Shown here in pieces: positions 1-5,679 of a stretch of 18,098 nt of DNA. Origin of the DNA: Candidatus Aenigmatarchaeota archaeon (GTDB lineage: Archaea > Aenigmatarchaeota > Aenigmatarchaeia > GW2011-AR5). Within the stretch, counting starts at the first letter, position 1, and every line of letters begins with the position of its first letter. A model generated the notes under the pieces. It saw only the letters and a program-made list of their open reading frames with translations. It made no database searches and had not been told where the DNA came from. The stretch is from positions 1-18,098 of the forward strand of contig JACQIE010000056.1 of the NCBI GenBank assembly GCA_016198645.1. Direction: 5' to 3'. The translations under genes and the position numbers were made by a program.

Positions 1-6
1 CACATG

Positions 7-46
7 TTTAGATGCCTAAACCTTTATATATCTTTAGATGCCTAAA
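7..46 (+). promoter_or_regulatory. Transposase promoter: TATA box between two 14-bp repeats
   Basis: TTTAGATGCCTAAA occurs exactly at 7-20 and again at 33-46, a period of 26 bp. Each copy is a 5-bp dyad (TTTAG/CTAAA). Between them lies a TATA-like box, TTTATATA (23-30). About 26 bp downstream of the box is the ATG at 53, so the transcript is probably leaderless. Two identical dyads flanking a TATA box look like operators where a repressor, perhaps the transposase itself, would block TBP/TFB. The role of the repeats is inferred; the repeats themselves are directly visible. Confidence 0.55.
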
Positions 47-52
47 TATAGT

Positions 53-922
53 ATGATAAAAGTGAAGGTGCGATGCCGACATTGTAAAGGCACGGACTAC
101 GCAAAGAAGGGGTTCAGAAAAACCCAGAAAAGAGGCAAGATACAGAAATACTACTGTCTTTCATGTTCTCGCTATTTCACGAATGACGAGGGCTTTTACA
201 GGATGCGGAACAACGAGAAGATAATCACGATGTCATTGGATATGTATCTTTCTAACCTTTCCAGCCGAAAGATGCGAAATCAGTTAAGGCGACATCTCAG
301 CACGAAAATAAGTCATGTCTCTATTTTGGACTGGGTTAGACGCTATGTTATGAGAGTCCAGAAATTCGTTGAAAGTAAGACGGCGAAGCTGGGTGGAAGG
401 GTTTACGCAGACGAAACCGAGATAGATAGGCAGGGCAATAATGACATATTTTGGTGCGCTGTGGACTGGGAAACTCGTTTTATAAATGCCACTCTTTATA
501 GCCCTAATTCACAGAACGTAAAAGATGCCGTTAAGTTCCTTCAAAAAGTAAAGGAAAGCACAGAAACGAAATTTGTTCAGACAGATGCGCTTCGCCTCTA
601 TCCGAGAGCCATAAGAAAAGTATTTTGGGGCAGAGGTATGAGAAAACTCCCGATAGAGCATAAGGTAAATAATGTAGCAAAAACAGGAAAACACAATGTC
701 CGCATAGAAACGGTCTTTTCCAAGATAAAGGACAGAGTGGATGATTTCAGAGGGCTTAAAGCCCTATGGTCAGCCCCTATACTCATGGCGGGTATCGTGC
801 TTCAACACAATTTCATAGAGGCGCATACTACAACAGGAAGGATACCTTGCGAGCTGGCGGGAATAAAGGTGAAATGTGGTGTGGATAGATGGATGGGGTT
901 GATTAAAATGAGTTTATGCTAA
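53..922 (+). CDS. DDE transposase, IS6/IS240-like, with N-terminal zinc ribbon
   Basis: Catalyses transposition of its IS by a DDE (RNase H-like) mechanism. Numbering from the upstream ATG at 38, an N-terminal zinc ribbon has C13/C16 and C40/C43, followed by a basic helical region. The catalytic core has D125 (YADET), D183 (TDALRLYP) and E224 in a segment with the IS240-type pattern N..(R)IE..FS.IK.R...FRGLK, then a hydrophobic C-terminal helix. About 290 residues is longer than a typical 230-residue IS6 transposase, explained mostly by the zinc ribbon. I chose the ATG at 53 because it lies 26 bp from the TATA box and the ATG at 38 sits inside the second operator-like repeat. The gene appears intact. 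Its last 9 bases overlap the convergent membrane-protein gene. Family assignment is by motif pattern; the exact IS subgroup is uncertain. Confidence 0.85.
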   Translation: MIKVKVRCRHCKGTDYAKKGFRKTQKRGKIQKYYCLSCSRYFTNDEGFYRMRNNEKIITMSLDMYLSNLSSRKMRNQLRRHLSTKISHVSILDWVRRYVMRVQKFVESKTAKLGGRVYADETEIDRQGNNDIFWCAVDWETRFINATLYSPNSQNVKDAVKFLQKVKESTETKFVQTDALRLYPRAIRKVFWGRGMRKLPIEHKVNNVAKTGKHNVRIETVFSKIKDRVDDFRGLKALWSAPILMAGIVLQHNFIEAHTTTGRIPCELAGIKVKCGVDRWMGLIKMSLC

Positions 923-1234
923 ACGAATTATCGCTCCAGAAATTATCAGTAGGAACAATGTTGCTATAGTTAAACGGAAGGCATCTGTTAGAGCTTTTTC
1001 ATCCAAGCCCAACTTTTCATCGTAGCAGTCTTTTATTTTAAACAACCCTATAAAAAACGTAGCCAATGAAATTCCAAAAAGTATCATAAGAAGTGTATTA
1101 TTTTGAATTATCTGGTTGCTTGCTTCTGAAGTAACAAATATTCCGTATAAAAGAGAAGCACCAGCCACATGAATAATAGCTATTATTTCCCAAAGTTTCA
1201 ATTTGATTTTCAGAAGCGTGTTTTTATCTACCAT
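914..1234 (-). CDS. Small three-helix membrane protein, unknown function
   Basis: I do not recognise this 106-residue protein. It shows three hydrophobic stretches likely to span the membrane, roughly residues 15-34, 46-66 and 85-105. A short charged loop (KIKDCYDEKLGLDEK) lies between the second and third. There is no visible catalytic motif or signal peptide. Its ATG follows directly on the stop of the 1235-1666 gene, so the two form a translationally coupled operon. Its 3' end overlaps the last 9 bases of the convergent transposase gene, so the C-terminus may have been reshaped by the IS insertion. Both genes are AT-rich compared with the rest of the window. They could be cargo, or an interrupted accessory locus. 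Confidence 0.6.
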   Translation of the reverse strand: MVDKNTLLKIKLKLWEIIAIIHVAGASLLYGIFVTSEASNQIIQNNTLLMILFGISLATFFIGLFKIKDCYDEKLGLDEKALTDAFRLTIATLFLLIISGAIIRLA

Positions 1235-1666
1235 CTATTTCAACTCAAACGCTTGTTTATATGGAAAGTATGGGACTTCTATCGTCATTACATCCCCTTC
1301 AGAAATAGGATGAACGACATTGAACACCCACTTGGAATTTGTTACCCAGAAGGTTTTGCTATAAACAATATTTCCCGAGTTAGTTATGACCACATTTACA
1401 TCTATTGCTCCTACTGTTTCCTGTGAAGTAGTAGCGAGTGCTATATATCTGGCTATAGTAACCCTTTCCTGAAGAACCTGTATGTCGGGTCTGCCATAAG
1501 AAAAGTCTAAAGTAATTAGGGGCATGTTATAAGCTGGAACTACTATAGTGGCTATGACAATCGTTAAAATTAATAAGAATGCCTTTTCATCCATACTCCG
1601 TTTACCCCAAAAAGAGCTATCTTCTTGATAGTATAAATGCTTTTCGGCATCTAAAAATTGGCTCAT
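1235..1666 (-). CDS. Single-pass membrane protein with exported beta-rich domain, unknown
   Basis: A 143-residue protein with a charged N-terminus (about 25 residues), one transmembrane helix (about 28-48, KAFLLILTIVIATIVVP) and an exported C-terminal region. The exported part alternates beta-strand-like hydrophobic stretches (AIDVNVVITNSG, TKFWV/KWVFNVV-like segments, DVMTIEVPYF), reminiscent of pilin-like or immunoglobulin-like folds. No family is recognised. The start at 1666 is supported by a strong Shine-Dalgarno (GAGGTGA, 5 bases upstream). That Shine-Dalgarno is also one arm of a perfect 7-bp hairpin in the leader. A second in-frame ATG at 1594 (MDEKAF) would leave only a short tail before the helix. 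It is the first gene of a two-gene operon with the downstream three-helix membrane protein. Low GC suggests recent acquisition. Confidence 0.6.
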   Translation of the reverse strand: MSQFLDAEKHLYYQEDSSFWGKRSMDEKAFLLILTIVIATIVVPAYNMPLITLDFSYGRPDIQVLQERVTIARYIALATTSQETVGAIDVNVVITNSGNIVYSKTFWVTNSKWVFNVVHPISEGDVMTIEVPYFPYKQAFELK

Positions 1667-1670
1667 TTAG

Positions 1671-1694
1671 TCACCTCAACCACCCCAGAGGTGA
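1671..1694 (-). promoter_or_regulatory. Leader hairpin sequestering the Shine-Dalgarno
   Basis: On the minus strand the leader reads TCACCTC, a 10-nt loop, then GAGGTGA followed by CTAA and the ATG at 1666. The two 7-nt arms are perfectly complementary, and the downstream arm is the ribosome-binding site. TCACCTC has the same sequence as the anti-SD at the 3' end of archaeal 16S rRNA. A TATA-like box (CATAAAAAG, about 1723-1731) would place transcription start upstream of the hairpin, so it should be present in the mRNA. Translational control by occluding the SD is an inference. Confidence 0.45.
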
Positions 1695-1739
1695 CGTTAA
1701 GTTTACAGCACAAGCCTTTATGGCTTTTTATGTTAGATA

Positions 1740-2888
1740 TCATGCTTTGACGACGAGCGTCCTCAGCTTCGGCGCCAGATGATAGACGTAGGCTTTGTCC
1801 TTGCGTATGCGCTCGACCATGCCCTCGCTCATCATCCTTATCAGCACATTGTTGACGCTGCGGACGGCATGCTGGCGCGTCTTGTATTTTTCCAGCGCAA
1901 GGCGATTGGCGATGTCTCCGGGCGAAGCAGGCCCGGCACCCAGAAATTCAATGACTTCCCGCTGCATCGGCGTCAGCGTTTCCAGCGGCTGCAGGGACCG
2001 GCTACTCTCTTCTATCCTGTCGCCTATCATGCCCGGCGTTATCGAATACACGCCGTGACGGGCTGCGGAAGACACGAGCTCCGAGCAGAGGCGCAGCACT
2101 TCCCTGGGAAAACCGCCGGTTTTTTCGTACAATGCTTCCAAAACGTCGGGCGTGAAAGGCTCCGTGCCGCGCCCTCCAACGCTTTCTATGCGGCGCGCTA
2201 TCATCACCCGCATTTCTTCTTTTGTGAGCGACAAAACCTCTATTCTGGCAGTTATTCTTTTTCGCAGCGTTTCCAGATTACTTTTCAGCGCAGACTCGAG
2301 AAGCGGCAGCCCTGAAAGGACTACGCTCACACCCGCCAGGTCTCCGAGAACCCTTATCCATTCCATCATCTCCAGCGGCGCCTCGTGCGCTTCGTCGAAG
2401 AAGAGCGTGAGATGCTTCCCTCGCAGTTTCTTATTAAGAAAATCCGGTATCTGGTATGCGTTTTTTATGTTAGGCATCAACAATCTCAAAAACCAAGGGG
2501 AACCGTACTTGTTATTGAAAATGTCTACCAGCTCTTGCGCGTCGGCAGGCGGCTTTCCTATATATATCCAGTCGAAGCCTCCCGGCATGTTCGCAGCCAC
2601 CCATTTCAGCAGGCTTGTCTTTCCCGAGCCTGTCGGCCCTGCCACCATTATCATGCTCTGCTTCTCTTCTATTGCTGACAGAAGCGCATTCCTCTGCTCT
2701 TCGTAGCCGACGCACAAATACGGATTGATGCTGAACGTGAAAGGGTTGCCGGACCAGCCGATTTCCGCCATCCATTCTTTCAGCCGTTTGGGGGAGGGCA
2801 ATTGCCCTGTTTTTGCCTCTTCCGGGGGCGCTTCAGCCGGTTTTTGCACTGTTCCTGTATTATTGACAAGCGGCTCTTCGTCTGGCAT
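1740..2888 (-). CDS. AAA+ ATPase with C-terminal winged helix (ExeA/Orc1-Cdc6-like)
   Basis: A P-loop ATPase of 382 residues. A low-complexity Pro/Glu-rich N-terminus (1-32) is followed by an NPF-containing lead-in (GWSGNPF, 44-50). Walker A is GPTGSGKT (84-91) and Walker B is LFFDEAHE (162-169). Arginine-finger candidates lie at 209-215, and there is a sensor-2-like GGFPREVLRL (258-267). A winged-helix domain follows at about 304-372. This layout resembles Orc1/Cdc6 and the ExeA/TniB-type AAA+ families, which bind DNA or drive complex remodelling; I cannot decide between them by eye. The ATG at 2888 lies 26 bp from a TATA-like CTTTTTAAG (2910-2918), so the mRNA is probably leaderless. Directly upstream is the dense repeat region at 2934-3407, which suggests the ATPase acts there as an initiator or partition factor, or is autoregulated through it. 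Confidence 0.8.
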   Translation of the reverse strand: MPDEEPLVNNTGTVQKPAEAPPEEAKTGQLPSPKRLKEWMAEIGWSGNPFTFSINPYLCVGYEEQRNALLSAIEEKQSMIMVAGPTGSGKTSLLKWVAANMPGGFDWIYIGKPPADAQELVDIFNNKYGSPWFLRLLMPNIKNAYQIPDFLNKKLRGKHLTLFFDEAHEAPLEMMEWIRVLGDLAGVSVVLSGLPLLESALKSNLETLRKRITARIEVLSLTKEEMRVMIARRIESVGGRGTEPFTPDVLEALYEKTGGFPREVLRLCSELVSSAARHGVYSITPGMIGDRIEESSRSLQPLETLTPMQREVIEFLGAGPASPGDIANRLALEKYKTRQHAVRSVNNVLIRMMSEGMVERIRKDKAYVYHLAPKLRTLVVKA

Positions 2889-2933
2889 ATATTTATATTT
2901 TTCGGATGGCTTAAAAAGATATGTGTGCTCAAC

Positions 2934-3480
2934 TTCACGCGCCCTTCACGGGCATTTTACTATCTTCACGGATATGTTCACGCGATTTGCGACAGTTTTC
3001 GTGAACATTCACGTATCTCGCGTATTTTTTGCCGTGAATATTCACGAACTTCACGTGAACATGGTCATTCACAGAGCATCTTCACGTGAATATCATGAAG
3101 GCTCTGTGAAGGGTTTGTGAAGGTCTTATGAAGGTTTTATGAAGCCTGCGTGAAGGTTTGTGAACGATTATTACGGCATTTGATAGTAATGTACCTATAT
3201 TGTGAGTTTACTCTCATTCACTGGTGCCATTTTGTGAGACTGTTCACGTGAAGTTCACACGGTATTCACGGAATGTTCATATACCTTCATGAATATTCAC
3301 AGATCTTCACGTGAATATTCACAGATTTTTTCATCTTCACGTGAATATTCACGAACTCTCCCGTGAATATTCACGCACTAGTGAGCTATATGTGAGTGTT
3401 TTGTGAGAATTTGAAATCTAACTTTTCTTAATTTTTGAATTATTTTTATGAAAAATGCTTAGAATAGCCGAATTGAATGA
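2934..3480. repeat. Helically phased palindrome/iteron array, candidate origin or partition site
   Basis: About 480 bp without a gene, built from one half-site, (T)TCAC / GTGA(A). TTCACGTGAA occurs five times (3050-3059, 3081-3090, 3243-3252, 3306-3315, 3336-3345). GTGAATATTCAC occurs four times (3034-3045, 3311-3322, 3341-3352, 3363-3374), with a one-mismatch copy at 3289-3300. TGAAG/TGAAC begins at 3096, 3107, 3118, 3129, 3140, 3151 and 3161. TTCAC/TTCAT begins at 3243, 3254, 3265, 3276, 3286, 3296, 3306 and 3318. GTGAG begins at 3381, 3392 and 3403. The spacing is 10-12 bp, one DNA turn. An AT-rich stretch follows (about 3408-3480) and could serve as an unwinding element. The array lies between an AAA+ ATPase gene and an HTH protein gene. 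The repeats are directly visible; origin, centromere or operator function is inferred. The sequence is not the canonical archaeal ORB with its G-string. Confidence 0.75.
3096..3166 (+). repeat. Tandem 11-bp iterons, (A/G)TGAAGG type
   Basis: Seven consecutive units start with TGAAG or TGAAC at 3096, 3107, 3118, 3129, 3140, 3151 and 3161: five exact 11-bp steps and one 10-bp step. The remaining bases of each unit vary (GCTCTG, GGTTTG, GTCTTA, GTTTTA, CCTGCG). Exact spacing with varying filler indicates selection on the phase of a protein-binding site rather than recent slippage. The core GTGAA is the same half-site as in the neighbouring palindromes. Confidence 0.7.
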
Positions 3481-3487
3481 AAAACGC

Positions 3488-3808
3488 TTATTTTTCGCCG
3501 TTCAAGCTGTTGATTTTGCTTATCGTTCTTGCGGTTTTCATGATTTCATTGATGTCGCGGCCTTGGCGTATCTGTTGAAGCACGACAGGCTTGAGGCGAA
3601 GCACCAGTAACATTGTTTTCTGGCCTGCTCCAAGACGCGTCTCTTCCAGCAGCGGCTTGAGTATCCCTGCGGCGTATTTACTTACGGTCATGGGCGAAAT
3701 CTTCAGCTCCCGCGCTATCTGGCGTACCCAGATACCATCCGGATTCCTTACGAGAACTGATACAATAGATGATATCTTGCGACCGTCAAATCCTTGCTTC
3801 CTTCCCAT
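3488..3808 (-). CDS. Small helix-turn-helix DNA-binding protein
   Basis: A 106-residue basic protein with a clear HTH at about residues 27-50 (GIWVRQIARELKISPMTVSK), where ISPMTVSKY is the likely recognition helix. A beta-hairpin-like segment follows (ETRLGAGQKTMLLVLRLKP, about 56-74), giving a winged-helix fold, and then a charged C-terminal helix. The ATG at 3808 lies about 30 bp from a TATA-like CTTTTAAATTT on the minus strand (about 3829-3839). The gene ends at the AT-rich edge of the repeat array, so it and the ATPase gene frame the array. It may be the protein that reads the repeated half-site, or a regulator of its neighbours. No specific family name can be given. Confidence 0.7.
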   Translation of the reverse strand: MGRKQGFDGRKISSIVSVLVRNPDGIWVRQIARELKISPMTVSKYAAGILKPLLEETRLGAGQKTMLLVLRLKPVVLQQIRQGRDINEIMKTARTISKINSLNGEK

Positions 3809-3980
3809 GGCGATATTTTGGACACGTGTAAATTTAAAAGTTTGCTTCTCTTAAAATGGCGTTCTTCTTCAGAATTTGGGCAATTTCCGGCAAATCCGGA
3901 TTTAGCACTCACATAGCCTGAAGAAATTAACAATAACAACGTTATAAGAGAGATTTATTCACCCTCTGCAATAAACTATC
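3809..3980. promoter_or_regulatory. Divergent promoter region (HTH gene / thpR)
   Basis: 172 bp between divergent genes. On the minus strand CTTTTAAATTT (about 3829-3839) is a TATA-like box for the HTH gene, and a CACGTG-centred palindrome (ACACGTGT, 3821-3828) lies just downstream of it. On the plus strand GTTATAAGA (3941-3949) and GATTTATTC (3952-3960) are candidate boxes for thpR; the second would give a leaderless ATG at 3981. A perfect 12-bp palindrome AAATCCGGATTT sits at 3892-3903. No gene or RNA is seen. Confidence 0.4.
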
Positions 3981-4508
3981 ATGAGGCTTTTCATAGCCGT
4001 GGATGCGCCTGTGAGCGTGCGGCAGAAGATATCCTACGTTCAAGAAAGACTCGTTGAAATACCGGGCGTAAGCGTCACCCCTAACGCGTCTCTGCACGCT
4101 ACTCTCAAGTTTATAGGAGAAACTGAAGAAAACGTAACGAAGGTGGCGGCGAAAGTACAGGAGGCGCTCAGAGACTTCTGCCCGTTCAAGGCCGATGTAA
4201 CGGGAATAGGCGTTTTTCCAGGCGAGAACCATCCGAGGATTGTGTGGGTGGGGTGCCCTGCTTTGCTTTCCTTGCAGAAAGCGCTTACGGATGAAGACAA
4301 CACGACGCCTATCCCACATATAACGATAGCAAGGGTAAGGGACGGGCGCGGAAAGATGGAACTTCTCAAAAACGTCGCCCAGCTTAGGGGGCAGTCATAC
4401 GGAACCATGAGCATAGAAGAAGTGAAGATAAAGTCGTCCATCCTTGCGCCCAACGGCCCTGTGCATAAGGACGAGGCGACAATAAAACTGGACTTCACGA
4501 GACCATAA
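3981..4508 (+). CDS. thpR: RNA 2',3'-cyclic phosphodiesterase (LigT/ThpR family)
   Basis: A 2H phosphoesterase of 175 residues. The two catalytic HxT motifs are H39-A-T41 (LHATLKFIG) and H113-I-T115 (PHITIARV), one in each half of the bilobal fold. The N-terminus MRLFIAVDAP matches the family start. ThpR proteins open 2',3'-cyclic phosphates on RNA ends; the older name is 2'-5' RNA ligase, for the reverse reaction seen in vitro. The stretch between the lobes is slightly short, so the length is just under the usual 180-190. The start at 3981 fits a leaderless mRNA. The stop codon directly abuts the stop of the convergent sodX, with no intergenic base. The cellular substrate in archaea is not established; a role in tRNA intron processing or RNA repair is an inference. 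Confidence 0.9.
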   Translation: MRLFIAVDAPVSVRQKISYVQERLVEIPGVSVTPNASLHATLKFIGETEENVTKVAAKVQEALRDFCPFKADVTGIGVFPGENHPRIVWVGCPALLSLQKALTDEDNTTPIPHITIARVRDGRGKMELLKNVAQLRGQSYGTMSIEEVKIKSSILAPNGPVHKDEATIKLDFTRP

Positions 4509-4808
4509 TCATGCTTTGAACAGCACCTTGGCTATTATTTCTTTTCTCGCAACTGCGCCAAAGTGCCGGCTGTCCGTGCTCCTGCCAGAATTATCGCCAA
4601 GAACGGAATATTCGCCGTCGTTGCTTATCGCGCCAAGCGCGCGAATACGCTTTAGCATCTTTCTTCCGCTTTTTTCAATTATCACTACGTCCCCTTTTTT
4701 GAAGCGGAACGGCCATGCAACGGCAAACACAAAATCACCTTCGCTGTAAAGCGGCTCCATACTTGCACCGTTCACGCGAAAGCGGCCGAAAAGAAACATA
4801 TCTGTCAA
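4509..4808 (-). CDS. sodX: S26-type peptidase, nickel superoxide dismutase maturation protease
   Basis: A compact 99-residue serine peptidase of the signal-peptidase (S26) type with no membrane anchor. The nucleophile motif is NGASMEPLY with Ser16. The general-base lysine is most likely K53 in KMLKRIRAL. The third conserved box is VLGDNSGRSTDSRHFG (about 69-84). Its ATG overlaps the sodN stop by 4 bases, so the two are co-translated. SodX-type proteases remove the Ni-SOD propeptide to expose the N-terminal His that ligates nickel. That role here is inferred from adjacency and the soluble, anchorless form; a general type I signal peptidase is less likely for these reasons. Confidence 0.85.
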   Translation of the reverse strand: MTDMFLFGRFRVNGASMEPLYSEGDFVFAVAWPFRFKKGDVVIIEKSGRKMLKRIRALGAISNDGEYSVLGDNSGRSTDSRHFGAVARKEIIAKVLFKA

Positions 4809-5272
4809 AAAACCGGCAAGACTATTTCCTTTTCGGTCGGATACGGTTTTGCTTTGCAGGTTTTCACATTTTTGCTCGCCCAGAAAATTTCGGCAAAAGC
4901 GTTAACCGCGTCCACAAGCTGCTCGGCTGACGTGACGTCGGACTCCTGCCGCGCTTTGGAAGCAGCTTTCATTATTTTCCACACTGTGTCATGAAGCAAC
5001 GGGAATTTTTGCAAGTTCTCGGGCTTGAAATAATCTCCCCATATGACGCGGACTTCGTGCTTGCATATTTCCGCGTGTTCCTCTTTAACTGCGGCAAAGC
5101 GCGCCACTGCATGCGCGTCGCTTTTCTTCTCCTGAATGAGCTTGGACATTCTTAACACGGTCTGCGCCGCCATTTGCGCAGTATGCGGGTCGTATATTCC
5201 GCAGGGTATGTCACAGTGGGCGTATACGAGCCCGGCAGGCTTTATCGCGTCTAGCATTTTCATCCAGTTCAT
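4805..5272 (-). CDS. sodN: Nickel-containing superoxide dismutase
   Basis: Dismutates superoxide to oxygen and hydrogen peroxide using Ni. The diagnostic nickel-hook is HCDIPCGIYDP at residues 19-29. After cleavage before H19 the ligands would be His1 (H19), Cys2 (C20) and Cys6 (C24), with the second-shell Tyr9 (Y27). The 18-residue N-terminal extension is the propeptide. The remainder is helical, as expected for the four-helix-bundle subunit of the hexamer, although about 155 residues with propeptide is near the family size. The start is supported by AGGTGG a few bases upstream and by a TATA-like GCTATAAAAAC (5303-5313, minus). It is the first gene of the sodN-sodX operon, which supports cytoplasmic maturation by the protease encoded next to it. 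Confidence 0.93.
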   Translation of the reverse strand: MNWMKMLDAIKPAGLVYAHCDIPCGIYDPHTAQMAAQTVLRMSKLIQEKKSDAHAVARFAAVKEEHAEICKHEVRVIWGDYFKPENLQKFPLLHDTVWKIMKAASKARQESDVTSAEQLVDAVNAFAEIFWASKNVKTCKAKPYPTEKEIVLPVF

Positions 5273-5349
5273 CGAACCACCTTATTCAACTTCGGCGTGA
5301 AAGTTTTTATAGCAGCGGGATTTTTAAGCATGAAACGTCAAAATACCGC
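5273..5349. promoter_or_regulatory. Divergent promoters for sodN and the OB-fold gene
   Basis: On the minus strand GCTATAAAAAC (5303-5313) and then AGGTGG, 5 bases before the ATG at 5272, make a promoter with a short leader for sodN. On the plus strand ATTTTTAAG (5320-5328) is 26 bp from the ATG at 5350, giving a leaderless transcript. The two boxes lie within 26 bp, so binding at one may affect the other. No metal- or redox-regulator site could be recognised. Confidence 0.55.
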
Positions 5350-5679
5350 ATGGACGACAACGCGTTGAGAAAACTATGCCTGCTGCTTGCGGTTGCAGGC
5401 ATAGGCGGGCTTGCCGTTGCCGGGCTGCTGGCGGAGCCTGTTGCCGTCACGGGCGTCGGCGAGGAGGACATCGGAAAAATAGTCAAAATGACGGGCGAAG
5501 CGTCAAAGGTCGCTCACGCTTCAGGAACCACGTTCATAGAAATAAACGGCGTGAAAATCGTCCGTTTTGCGGCAACGCAAGTGAACGATGGCGACATCGT
5601 AGAAGTCACGGGCCGCGTTTCCCTTTACCGCGGGGGCGTGGAGATAGTGGCGGAGAGCATAAGAGGTGTTGGAGATTAA
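5350..5679 (+). CDS. Membrane-anchored OB-fold protein
   Basis: 109 residues. A hydrophobic helix at about 8-28 (LCLLLAVAGIGGLAVAGLLA) serves as an N-terminal anchor or signal. It is followed by a beta-rich domain resembling an OB fold of the nucleic-acid-binding type: EEDIGKIVKMTGEASKV, FIEINGVKIVRFA, GDIVEVTGRVSLYRGGVEIVAESI. The pattern 'G..v.v.G.v..y.g..eI.a..i' is typical of small OB-domains in archaea. The domain would face outward if the helix is a signal anchor, so DNA binding in the cytoplasm is not assured. The ATG at 5350 fits a leaderless mRNA. The gene overlaps the following nucleotidyltransferase start by 14 bases, so the two are coupled. The specific function is unknown. Confidence 0.65.
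   Translation: MDDNALRKLCLLLAVAGIGGLAVAGLLAEPVAVTGVGEEDIGKIVKMTGEASKVAHASGTTFIEINGVKIVRFAATQVNDGDIVEVTGRVSLYRGGVEIVAESIRGVGD

Larger units (their letters stand above)
6..924 (+). mobile_element. IS-like element with a DDE transposase (limits tentative)
   Basis: A single transposase gene is bracketed by related short dyads. On the left is GTTTAG-ATGC-CTAAAC (6-21). On the right is GTTTA-TGC-TAAAC (912-924), which contains the transposase stop codon. Read inward from each end, both begin GTTTAG, which is what short terminal inverted repeats would look like. No target-site duplication can be tested on the left because the window starts 5 bases before the first dyad. The right limit is uncertain: a 13/14 inverted match to the left repeat also occurs at 1642-1655, so the unit might be about 1.65 kb. 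The segment is AT-rich compared with the rest of the window, consistent with transfer. Confidence 0.5.

Noticed and set aside
2934..3407. Repeat array as a CRISPR
   Set aside because: The units are 10-30 bp and palindromic, with no regular repeat-spacer alternation of 25-40 bp and no unique spacers.
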